Shown: in pieces, positions 8,172 through 15,176 of the stretch
Numbering within the stretch: the first letter of the stretch is position 1
Layout of the letters: each line of letters begins with the position of its first letter
The notes under the pieces: generated by a model
Database searches by the model: none
Seen by the model: the letters and a program-made list of their open reading frames with translations, nothing else
Told to the model about the DNA's origin: nothing
Assembly: GCA_041655035.1 (NCBI GenBank)
Contig: JBAZCN010000012.1
Span: 1 to 43,083, forward strand
Direction: 5' to 3'
DNA: 43,083 nt
From: NAT127 sp041655035
Lineage (GTDB): Bacteria > Pseudomonadota > Gammaproteobacteria > Pseudomonadales > Porticoccaceae
Translations under genes and position numbers: made by a program

Positions 8172-9191
8172 TCAGAGCACCCGGGCCCGCGGGTTGAACC
8201 AGCGTACATCCCCGGAGTACTGGTCGACAAGCTGGTCGACGTCGAGGATCAGGGCAAACAATGCCATGCGAACGATCAGTCCGTTGTCGGTCTGGCGGAA
8301 AATCGCCAGGTTGGGATTGCTGTCGAGGTCGGCATCGAGCTCATTGGCTTCGGCCCGGGAGTCCCGGGGCAGGGGGTGCATGATCACCGTATTGGGTTCG
8401 CAGTGGCGGGTGTAGATCGCCTGGTTGAGGCGGAAGCGGCCGCGGTACAGGTCGGCCTGGCTGCGGTCCTGGAAGCGCTCTTCCTGGATGCGGGTCGAAT
8501 AGACGATATCGACACTGGAGATACTCTCTTCGAGATTTTCGGTCACCAGCACCTGATGGCCGGCGGTGCGCAGGGCCTCGACATACTTTTCCGGCATCTT
8601 AAGTTCCGGCGGCGATACCAGCACCACCTTGAGGTTGCGGTAAAGGGCCAGCAGGGTGATCAGGGAATGCACGGTGCGCCCGTAGCGCAGATCGCCGATC
8701 ATCGCGATGCGCAGGCCGTCGATGGGTCGCCCGCGGGCCTGGAGTTCCTTCTCGATGGTATACAGGTCGAGCAGCGCCTGGCTGGGGTGCTCGTTGCTGC
8801 CATCGCCGCCGTTGATGACGGGCACCCGGCTGGCGGAGGCGAATTCCGCCACCGACCCGGCCTGGGGATGGCGCATGCAGATCAGGTCGCTGTAGCCGGA
8901 CAATACCCGCGCGGTGTCGCGGAGCGACTCACCCTTGACCAGGGATGAACTCTCGGCGCCCACCGATTCCCGGACTTCGCCACCCAACAGGTTGAAAGCG
9001 CTGCCAAAACTGATCCGGGTGCGGGTGCTGGGCTCGAAGAACATATTGCCGAGAATGGCGCCCTCGAGCACCCGGGTCACTCGCCGGCGCTGGGCGTAGG
9101 GCTCCATCCGATCGGCGGTGCGGAACAGTTTTTCAGTGTCGTCCCGGTCGAACTGCTCGATGGAAAGTATATGCGCGCCAGTGAAATTCAC
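8172..9191 (-). CDS. pyrB: Aspartate carbamoyltransferase catalytic chain
   Basis: This 339-residue enzyme forms carbamoyl-aspartate from carbamoyl phosphate and aspartate in pyrimidine synthesis. The carbamoyl-phosphate loop FFEPSTRTR is present. So are MRHPQ, GGDGSNEHPSQALLDLYTI, the hinge GDLRYGRTVHSL, and the aspartate-side HPLPRDSR. The chosen start is GTG at 9191 (MNFTGAHILSIEQF), with AGGGG about 12 nt upstream. A TTG at 9212 would add seven residues but has no ribosome-binding site. The hinge and HPQ blocks resemble the E. coli enzyme. The product is about 30 residues longer than E. coli PyrB. No pyrI regulatory-chain gene or dihydroorotase-like partner is adjacent. It lies 69 bp after gluQ on the same strand. 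Confidence 0.94.
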   Translation of the reverse strand: MNFTGAHILSIEQFDRDDTEKLFRTADRMEPYAQRRRVTRVLEGAILGNMFFEPSTRTRISFGSAFNLLGGEVRESVGAESSSLVKGESLRDTARVLSGYSDLICMRHPQAGSVAEFASASRVPVINGGDGSNEHPSQALLDLYTIEKELQARGRPIDGLRIAMIGDLRYGRTVHSLITLLALYRNLKVVLVSPPELKMPEKYVEALRTAGHQVLVTENLEESISSVDIVYSTRIQEERFQDRSQADLYRGRFRLNQAIYTRHCEPNTVIMHPLPRDSRAEANELDADLDSNPNLAIFRQTDNGLIVRMALFALILDVDQLVDQYSGDVRWFNPRARVL

Positions 9192-9260
9192 GATGGATAG
9201 ATGCCCCTGCAAAGCATAAAGTGGGCGGATTTTACCGGCTTTGCCGCGCCGCCACTAGGG

Positions 9261-10154
9261 TCAGTTGTCAAGGCTGCCGACGGCCGGTCGCGCCTGGCAC
9301 CGGTCGACCGCTGAGCGCCGCCAGCGACCGGCCGCCCCGGCCAGCAACGCCGGGGGCGCCAGGCCATCGAGCCCCTGGCAATCCACACCGAGCCAGGCCA
9401 GGGCACGGCGCAGATTGTCGTCCGGCGGCGACAGATCGAGGCTCGGCGCCAGGTTCTGTTTGCTGAGCTTGCAGCCGTCGGGATTGGTCGCTACGGGGAT
9501 ATGGCCATAGACCGGGCTCTTCTCGCCGAGCATCTCCAGCAACAGGATCTGGCGGCCGGTGGAGTCGAGCAGATCGCTGCCGCGCACCACATGACTCACC
9601 CGCTGGAAGGCATCGTCCACTGTCACCGCCAGTTGATAGGCGGGCAGTCCATCGCGGCGGCGAATGATGAAATCGCCGCTTTCGCGGTCGAGATGCTGCT
9701 CCTGGCGGCCCTGGAACAAGTCATCGAAGGCCATTACTGCGCCTTCCGGCACCGCCAGGCGAACCCCGCAGCCGTTGCCGGCGACGCCCGCCCGCCGCCG
9801 GCAGCGGCCGTCGTAGCGGCCGCCGAGCGCCTGGATCCGCTGGCGGCTGCAGTCACAGAAATAGGCAAGCCCGCGATCGAGCAGGGTTTCTATCACCTGG
9901 TCGTAGATCGCGAACCTGGCGCCCTGGTAAAGTACCTCGCCGTCCCAGCACAGGCCGTGGCGCTCCAGTTGGCGCAGGATCAGGTCGGCGGCCCCGGGCA
10001 TCTCCCGCGGCGGATCGATATCCTCCATCCGCACCAGCCAGCGCCCGCCGCAAGCGCGGGCGTCGAGGTAACTGGCAAGAGCGGCGACCAGCGAGCCAAA
10101 ATGCAATGGCCCGGTGGGAGAAGGGGCGAAACGACCGATGTAGGGGGCGGGCAT
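9261..10154 (-). CDS. gluQ: Glutamyl-Q tRNA(Asp) synthetase
   Basis: This 297-residue truncated glutamyl-tRNA synthetase paralog attaches glutamate to the queuosine base at position 34 of tRNA-Asp and lacks an anticodon-binding domain. The HIGH-like motif appears as PSPTGPLHFGSL (11-22) and the KMSKS-like motif as CKLSKQN. The zinc ligands of this family are visible as C100, C102, Y114 and C118. The length is typical. It follows dksA by 44 bp, the conserved proteobacterial dksA-gluQ pair, with a terminator-like hairpin between them. No convincing Shine-Dalgarno precedes the ATG, suggesting low or hairpin-controlled translation. Confidence 0.95.
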   Translation of the reverse strand: MPAPYIGRFAPSPTGPLHFGSLVAALASYLDARACGGRWLVRMEDIDPPREMPGAADLILRQLERHGLCWDGEVLYQGARFAIYDQVIETLLDRGLAYFCDCSRQRIQALGGRYDGRCRRRAGVAGNGCGVRLAVPEGAVMAFDDLFQGRQEQHLDRESGDFIIRRRDGLPAYQLAVTVDDAFQRVSHVVRGSDLLDSTGRQILLLEMLGEKSPVYGHIPVATNPDGCKLSKQNLAPSLDLSPPDDNLRRALAWLGVDCQGLDGLAPPALLAGAAGRWRRSAVDRCQARPAVGSLDN

Positions 10155-10157
10155 CGG

Positions 10158-10187
10158 GAAAAGCGCCGAGCACAGGACGTGCTCGGC
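10158..10187 (-). terminator. dksA-gluQ intergenic hairpin terminator/attenuator
   Basis: A 9-bp perfect GC-rich stem (GCCGAGCAC/GTGCTCGGC) with a 5-nt loop spans 10165-10187. On the minus strand it is followed by GCTTTT and then by the gluQ ATG. It would terminate most transcripts after dksA and let some continue into gluQ and beyond. A terminator at this position has been described in Shigella flexneri. Confidence 0.75.
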
Positions 10188-10198
10188 ACCCCAGTTCC

Positions 10199-10648
10199 TC
10201 AGCCACCAGAGATCTGGCGTTCCTTGATTTCATCGAGGGTCTTGCAATCGACGCACAGGTTCGCTGTCGGGCGGGCCTCGAGCCGGCGAATGCCGATCTC
10301 GATGCCGCACTGGTCACAAAAACCATAATCGTCGCTTTCGATACGCTCGATGGTGCTGTCGATCTTCTTGATCAGCTTGCGCTCCCGGTCGCGGGTTCGG
10401 AGTTCGAGACTGAACTCCTCTTCCTGGGTGGCGCGGTCGGCGGGGTCGGGGAAATTGGCAGCCTCGTCCTTCATATGGGACACAGTACGGTCCACCTCTT
10501 CCATCAACTCCTGTTTCCAGGCATAGAGCAGTTTCTTGAAATGCTCGCGCTGCTCTTCATTCATGTACTCCTCGCCCTTTTTTTCCTGGTAGGGCGCGAA
10601 ACCGTGAAGCGTGATTGAACTGGTTTTGGCGACAGCTTTCTTTGCCAT
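10199..10648 (-). CDS. dksA: RNA polymerase-binding transcription factor DksA
   Basis: DksA binds the secondary channel of RNA polymerase and, with ppGpp, represses stable RNA promoters and activates biosynthetic ones. The 149-residue protein shows the coiled-coil with its acidic tip DPADRA (D68, D71, A73), followed by TQEEEFSLELRTRDRERKLI. The C-terminal zinc finger has all four ligands (C111, C114, C132, C135), so it is the zinc-dependent DksA1 type. It heads a minus-strand run with gluQ, pyrB, an acyltransferase, dinG and yqcC. A strong promoter is visible at 10688-10716. Confidence 0.97.
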   Translation of the reverse strand: MAKKAVAKTSSITLHGFAPYQEKKGEEYMNEEQREHFKKLLYAWKQELMEEVDRTVSHMKDEAANFPDPADRATQEEEFSLELRTRDRERKLIKKIDSTIERIESDDYGFCDQCGIEIGIRRLEARPTANLCVDCKTLDEIKERQISGG

Positions 10649-10687
10649 GAACTCGGCCTCGCTGGTGTATTACAAATCGAACCCGCG

Positions 10688-10716
10688 TTTATAGTGCCCC
10701 CGCGGGGGTTTTTCAA
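10688..10716 (-). promoter_or_regulatory. sigma70 promoter of dksA
   Basis: On the minus strand a -35 TTGAAA (10711-10716) and a -10 TATAAA (10688-10693) are separated by exactly 17 nt. The spacer contains the palindrome CCCCCGCGGGGG. The sequence after the -10 is CGCGGG, a GC-rich discriminator typical of promoters inhibited by ppGpp/DksA, which suggests autoregulation. The predicted start is near 10681, about 33 nt before the dksA ATG. Confidence 0.7.
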
Positions 10717-10782
10717 GCACATTATCGCTATAACGATCCACGGCTCAAGGCTACAATGGCCCATCGTCACGGAATAAGCCAG

Positions 10783-10983
10783 ATGCCCGGTAGTCACAAC
10801 CGCGATTTTGCCGACAGGATCAGCAAACCAACCTTCTTCAAGGTCGTCGATTTCCTCGCTGCCGCCACGGCTCGCCAGACTGCCGGCACCCCCGCCCCGG
10901 AGCGCTTTCCCCCTGCTGCGGAATCACTGCCACCACCGGTCCAGGCCGTGGAACGGATCGCCGAGGCATCGTCAGCGCGATGA
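10783..10983 (+). CDS. Possible small protein upstream of sfsA (unrecognised)
   Basis: This 66-residue frame ends with TGA overlapping the sfsA ATG as ATGA, a classical coupling arrangement. An ATG at 10783 has GGAATAA upstream, and an in-frame ATG at 10756 would add nine residues. The product has a basic, aromatic N-terminal half (SKPTFFKVVDFLAAATARQ) and a Pro/Ala-rich tail. I recognise no family. It could be a leader peptide or a chance frame in GC-rich DNA. The rest of the 10649-10979 gap holds only the dksA promoter. Confidence 0.35.
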   Translation: MPGSHNRDFADRISKPTFFKVVDFLAAATARQTAGTPAPERFPPAAESLPPPVQAVERIAEASSAR

Positions 10984-11690
10984 AATTCGACCCATCTTTT
11001 GAGCAGGGCACCCTGCTCGCTCGCTATAAACGTTTCTTCGCCGACGTGCTCCGTGCCGACGGCGACATCCTCACCGTCCACTGCCCCAATACCGGCTCGA
11101 TGAAACACTGCGTGGTCCCCCACACACCCTGCTGGTTCTCACTCTCCGACAATCCCAGGCGCAAGCTGGCCGGAACGCTGGAAATCACCACCACACCCCA
11201 GGGATACCTGGCCGGCGTCAACACCGGCCGCGCCAACCAACTGGTGCGGGAGGCCATCGACGACGGCGCCATCGCCGAGCTGGCCGGCTATGCCACCGTG
11301 CTCGGCGAAGTGCGCTACGGCGCCGAAAACAGTCGCATCGACCTGCTGCTGTCCGGCGCCAACCGGCGGGATTGCTATGTCGAGGTCAAAAACGTCACTT
11401 TCGAGCAACAGGGCGGGCTGATCACTTTTCCCGATGCGGTCACCAGCCGGGGCACCAAGCATCTGCGCGAGCTGATCGCCACCGTCCGCGCCGGGCACCG
11501 CGCCGTGCTGCTGTTCTGTGTGCAGCACAGCGGCGCACAACGGGTAGCGCCCGCCGATGACATCGACCCGCTCTACGGCCGGACACTGCGGGAAGCGATC
11601 TCCGCCGGAGTCGAAGTCGTGGCCTACGGCTGCCGGATGACCGCGGAGGAAATCGTCATCGACCGGCGACTGGATGTTGTTTGCCCCTGA
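10980..11690 (+). CDS. sfsA: SfsA family DNA/RNA nuclease-like protein
   Basis: The 236-residue product matches SfsA (sugar fermentation stimulation protein). It contains the N-terminal OB-like segment RYKRFFADV followed by VHCPNTGSM, and the conserved GVNTGRAN. The C-terminal PD-(D/E)XK-like core reads SRIDLLL...CYVEVKNVTF, then FPDAVTSRGTKHLREL. The D, E and K residues fit a nuclease fold, although the biological role is not settled. Length and motif order are normal. It is transcribed away from dksA. A possible small upstream ORF overlaps its start. Confidence 0.95.
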   Translation: MKFDPSFEQGTLLARYKRFFADVLRADGDILTVHCPNTGSMKHCVVPHTPCWFSLSDNPRRKLAGTLEITTTPQGYLAGVNTGRANQLVREAIDDGAIAELAGYATVLGEVRYGAENSRIDLLLSGANRRDCYVEVKNVTFEQQGGLITFPDAVTSRGTKHLRELIATVRAGHRAVLLFCVQHSGAQRVAPADDIDPLYGRTLREAISAGVEVVAYGCRMTAEEIVIDRRLDVVCP

Positions 11691-11784
11691 AGCCATCCGC
11701 GGCTCGGGCCGGGCCGCATTCCTCCGCCGAGCGTGGGAGCTTATGGACGGGCTACAGAACCTGGCCCAGCGGAAGGTCCGGAAC

Positions 11785-11849
11785 AATGAAGCGCAACCGG
11801 GGAAACCCGGAACATCGCCGGTGCGCCTCCTTCGTCGGCACACCCTATG
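11785..11849. repeat. REP-like repeat, copy A
   Basis: This 65-bp unit runs from AATGAAGCGCA to CACCCTATG and shares order and most bases with copy B, 133 bp further on. It contains a small internal CCGGG...CCCGG hairpin. It lies in the non-coding 374-bp gap between sfsA and cbrX. Confidence 0.6.
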
Positions 11850-11900
11850 GGGAGGTGCCGATACTCGCCATTGAGCTACGCCCGTCGCTGGCTCGATATC

Positions 11901-11981
11901 CATAGGGTGCGCTGAAGAATGAAGCGCACCGGGAAGATCCCGGAAACCTCCCCGGCACCCTGCCATCGGCGACACCCTATG
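11901..11981. repeat. REP-like repeat, copy B with flanking inverted arm
   Basis: This copy is bounded by perfect 9-bp inverted repeats CATAGGGTG (11901-11909) and CACCCTATG (11973-11981). Inside, GGTGCGCT (11906-11913) pairs with AGCGCACC (11923-11930) around a 9-nt loop. The segment 11918-11981 is an imperfect direct repeat of copy A. It resembles from memory the GGGTGCGCT/AGCGCACC dispersed repeats seen in many GC-rich gammaproteobacteria. No transposase is adjacent. Confidence 0.6.
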
Positions 11982-12028
11982 AAAAGGCGCACCCCTTTGC
12001 TCCCCCCACCCCGACCGCCATCTTTAGC

Positions 12029-12057
12029 TTGGCGTCCGATCGCCCCTGAATTACCAT
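12029..12057 (+). promoter_or_regulatory. Candidate sigma70 promoter of cbrX-cbrA
   Basis: TTGGCG (12029-12034) and TACCAT (12052-12057) are 17 nt apart, each matching consensus at four of six positions. Transcription would begin at about 12064-12065, at the cbrX ATG itself, implying a nearly leaderless message. No Shine-Dalgarno is visible before that ATG. Confidence 0.35.
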
Positions 12058-12064
12058 CCGTGTC

Positions 12065-12241
12065 ATGCTTAACCACCGACTCGCCGCACTGCTGGTGTTT
12101 CTGACCTGCGTGATCTCGCCCTTGACCATCCACTGGATCACCACGCCGGGGGCCAGCTGGTTGCGCCCTTATTTCGCCTGGCTGCTGGTGATCATCGCCA
12201 GTTGGTTGTGGCAGCGCCGCCGTGGCCAGTATGGGCGGTGA
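12065..12241 (+). CDS. cbrX: CbrX-like small membrane protein
   Basis: This 58-residue protein has two hydrophobic segments (LAALLVFLTCVISPL and YFAWLLVIIASWLW) and a basic tail QRRRGQYGR, so it is likely an inner-membrane hairpin. It ends 11 nt inside cbrA. In Pseudomonas a small protein CbrX is encoded directly upstream of and overlapping cbrA, and its translation is coupled to that of the kinase. Position, size and overlap agree. The name is by synteny and character rather than by residue-level recall. It has no visible Shine-Dalgarno. Confidence 0.7.
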   Translation: MLNHRLAALLVFLTCVISPLTIHWITTPGASWLRPYFAWLLVIIASWLWQRRRGQYGR

Positions 12242-15122
12242 CGCGGCCTTCAGCCTCGCGCTGTTCCTGGCGCTGTTTTTCGGTATCGCCGCTTTCGCCC
12301 AGCATCGCCGCGTCCCTCAGTCGCTGTGGACCCACCCACTGGTCTACGCCCTGTCGTTCTACGGGGTCAGTGGCGTATTGTTTTACTTTGGGCTGGTCGA
12401 GGTCATAGGTCGCTACGGACTCGCCGGATTGCTCGGCCTGATGGCCTACACGGCGGTCTTCATCTGCTCGCCACTGTTCCTCGAACCGCTGCGCTGGATT
12501 TCCCGCGCCCAGGCATTTTCGTCCATCCCCGACCTGCTGGTGTATCGTTTCCGCTCGGCGCGCCTGGGGCAGATCGCCACGCTGGTGCTCGCCTTGTCCA
12601 GCCTGCCCATTGCCGCGGCTCAACTGAAGATCATTCCCGATACCTTTTTCGCCAACGGCGCGATCGATTCGAGCCACCGCTTTACCCTGATGGCACTGCT
12701 GACCGGCGTGGTCATTGCCTTCATGCGCCTTTTCGGCTCCACCTTCAAGCTGCATCGGGCGATTCCCATGGTGATGGCCTTCAGCGGCGCCATCGCCCTC
12801 ATCGCCCTGCTGTTGTGCGGCCTGTTGGCCGTCTACGGCGTATTCGACGGCTTCGCCAACCTCAACAGCTGGGCGGAGAGCAGTGGTCAGACAGCTGTGG
12901 TCAAGCGCTTCGATCAAGCCTATGCCCTGATCCTGCTGTTCTTTACCGCGCCCTTCATCCTGCCGCAACTGATCCACCTGCAAACCCTGGGGCGCTGGTG
13001 GCCGCGCAACATACCCGCCTCGTGGATGCCCTCGCTGATGGTCTGGCTGGCCGCGCTGCCGATCCTGCCCATTCTCTGGGCGGGCCTGAAGCTCCGGGCC
13101 GACGTACCGTTTCACCATTACGTATCCGCCATCCCGCTGCTGCTCGATTACCGCGCGCTGCACGCCCTGACGCTGGTCGCCGGGCTGTTCGTCAGCGTCG
13201 GCCTGATCACGGTGATGTCGATCGCCATCGGCAAGCTCTTTGTCACCACCTTCATCGCCCCCGGCAGGGAGCGTTTCACCGACGTCGACCTCGACCAATG
13301 GCTCGACAACTGGCGCTTTCGCGCCGGCACGCTGTGGGTTCTGGCCGCCCTGCTGTTCGCGGTGGACATTCCCTCGCAAAGCATCACCGATCTGACCATT
13401 ACCGGCATGATGGGACTGGCCCAGCTGGTTCCGGCGCTGATGGGCACCCTCTACCTGCCGCGGATCAACCGCAAGGGCTGTCTCGCCGGCCTGAGCGTCG
13501 GCCTCGGGCTGTGGGCCTTCGGTTCGCTGCTGCCGCTGATCTCCGGACAGGGGGAAATCACCACCCCGTTCACCGGGCCACTGGTGGTCGGCCCCGCCAA
13601 CTGGGCCTACTGGCTGCTGGAGTCGCTGATCGCCAACCTGCTGGTGACCCTGGTGGTGTCGCGGCTGACCTCGATGTCCAGGGAAGAGCGCCTGTACGCC
13701 CACCGCACCATGGTCGACAGCCTGCCCATCCCGCGGCGCTCGAGCCTCGATCCCACCACTATCGACGCCGTCGAGGCGCGGCTGGCCGACCAGATCGGCA
13801 ACCAGGCGGCGCGGGAGGTGAACCAGGTCATTGCCGACCTCAAACTCGACCGCAACGACCACCGCCCGCTGACCTTGCGCACGTTCCGCGATCGCCTCAA
13901 CTACAACCTGAGCGACAAACTGGGGACTTTCGCCAGCGAACGGGTGATCAATTCGATCATGCCTCTCGGCGATCGGGGCGAGACCCCGGTGGACGACATG
14001 AGCCTTCTCGAAACCCGGCTCGCCGGGGCGGGCAACGCCATGTCCGGCCTGGCCGCCGAACTCAACAAACTGCGCCTCTACCACCGCCAGAGCCTGGAGA
14101 ACCTCCCCATCGGCGTCTGCTCGATCGCCCGGGACGGGGAAGTCCTGCTGTGGAATCACGCCCTGGCCGCCCGCACCGGCATCAGTCCGCGCCTGGCGGA
14201 GGGCGCGAAGCTGGCAAGCCTGCCGGAGCCCTGGGGGCAGTTGCTGCTGTCCTTTGCCGACAGTGACGCCACCCACTGGCCGGCCCATGAAGTCCCCCAC
14301 CCCGAGCATCGCGCCAGCAGCCCGGCCAGCAGCTGGTTCCACCTGAATAAGTATCGGGTCGAGGAGAGCTCGCCAGTCTACGCCGGCAACCAGATCATCC
14401 TGATAGAAGATATCAGCGAGCGCTTGCGGTTGATCCAGGAACTCGCCCATGCGGAACGACTCACTTCGGTGGGCCGGCTCGCCGCCGGTGTCGCCCACGA
14501 AATCGGCAATCCGGTCACCGGCATCTCCTGCCTCGCCCAGGACCTGCTCAGCGAGTCCACCAGTCCCGAGGTCCAGCAAACCGCCGGGATCATCCTGGCC
14601 CAGACCGAGCGCATCTCGACCATCGTTCGCACCCTGATCGATTTCTCCCGCAGCGACGACACCATCGATCACGGACCGGTGCTTCTGGCCCGCCCGGCAG
14701 ACAATGCCATTCAGCTGCTCAGGCTCGACAAGAGCGCCAAGCCGGTGGATTTCGTTTCGGCGATACCCCCTGACCTCCAGGTCCACGGCGACGTCCACCA
14801 GCTTACCCAGGTGTTCGTCAACCTGCTCTCCAATGCCCGGGACTCCAGCCCCGCCGGCAGCGAAGTCCGGATCGATTGCGAGATAACCGCCAACGGCACC
14901 CGCCTGGTCCACGTCAGCGACCAGGGCAGCGGTATTCCCGAGGAACTGCACGACCGGGTGCTCGACCCTTTCTTCACCACCAAGGAGCCCGGCGAAGGCA
15001 CCGGACTCGGGCTGTCCCTGGTCTACAGCATCATCCGCCTGCATCGCGGTTACATCACGATTACCAGTCCGCTGGCCGACGGCCGCGGCACCCGGATGAC
15101 GATTTCCCTCAACGCCCCTTGA
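12231..15122 (+). CDS. cbrA: Sensor histidine kinase CbrA with SLC5 transporter-like domain
   Basis: This 963-residue inner-membrane kinase of the CbrAB system controls carbon/nitrogen balance. The N-terminal half (about 1-490) is a sodium/solute symporter (SLC5)-like domain with roughly 12-13 transmembrane helices. It is followed by a cytoplasmic linker of STAC type and a PAS-like segment (SLENLPIGVCSIARDGEVLL). The HisKA domain carries phospho-acceptor H756 in VAHEIGNPVTG. The HATPase domain has N box NLLSNARDSS, G1 DQGSGIP and G2 GTGLGLSLV. The start is taken at ATG 12231, which overlaps the end of cbrX; a GTG at 12222 would add three residues. cbrB follows by 54 bp. In Pseudomonas the transporter domain can move histidine, and here the ligand is unknown. 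Confidence 0.93.
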   Translation: MGGDAAFSLALFLALFFGIAAFAQHRRVPQSLWTHPLVYALSFYGVSGVLFYFGLVEVIGRYGLAGLLGLMAYTAVFICSPLFLEPLRWISRAQAFSSIPDLLVYRFRSARLGQIATLVLALSSLPIAAAQLKIIPDTFFANGAIDSSHRFTLMALLTGVVIAFMRLFGSTFKLHRAIPMVMAFSGAIALIALLLCGLLAVYGVFDGFANLNSWAESSGQTAVVKRFDQAYALILLFFTAPFILPQLIHLQTLGRWWPRNIPASWMPSLMVWLAALPILPILWAGLKLRADVPFHHYVSAIPLLLDYRALHALTLVAGLFVSVGLITVMSIAIGKLFVTTFIAPGRERFTDVDLDQWLDNWRFRAGTLWVLAALLFAVDIPSQSITDLTITGMMGLAQLVPALMGTLYLPRINRKGCLAGLSVGLGLWAFGSLLPLISGQGEITTPFTGPLVVGPANWAYWLLESLIANLLVTLVVSRLTSMSREERLYAHRTMVDSLPIPRRSSLDPTTIDAVEARLADQIGNQAAREVNQVIADLKLDRNDHRPLTLRTFRDRLNYNLSDKLGTFASERVINSIMPLGDRGETPVDDMSLLETRLAGAGNAMSGLAAELNKLRLYHRQSLENLPIGVCSIARDGEVLLWNHALAARTGISPRLAEGAKLASLPEPWGQLLLSFADSDATHWPAHEVPHPEHRASSPASSWFHLNKYRVEESSPVYAGNQIILIEDISERLRLIQELAHAERLTSVGRLAAGVAHEIGNPVTGISCLAQDLLSESTSPEVQQTAGIILAQTERISTIVRTLIDFSRSDDTIDHGPVLLARPADNAIQLLRLDKSAKPVDFVSAIPPDLQVHGDVHQLTQVFVNLLSNARDSSPAGSEVRIDCEITANGTRLVHVSDQGSGIPEELHDRVLDPFFTTKEPGEGTGLGLSLVYSIIRLHRGYITITSPLADGRGTRMTISLNAP

Positions 15123-15176
15123 TTCTACCGGCAGGCCTGGTAAAACTAACCCTTCTCTGGCGATTACAGGACTGTC

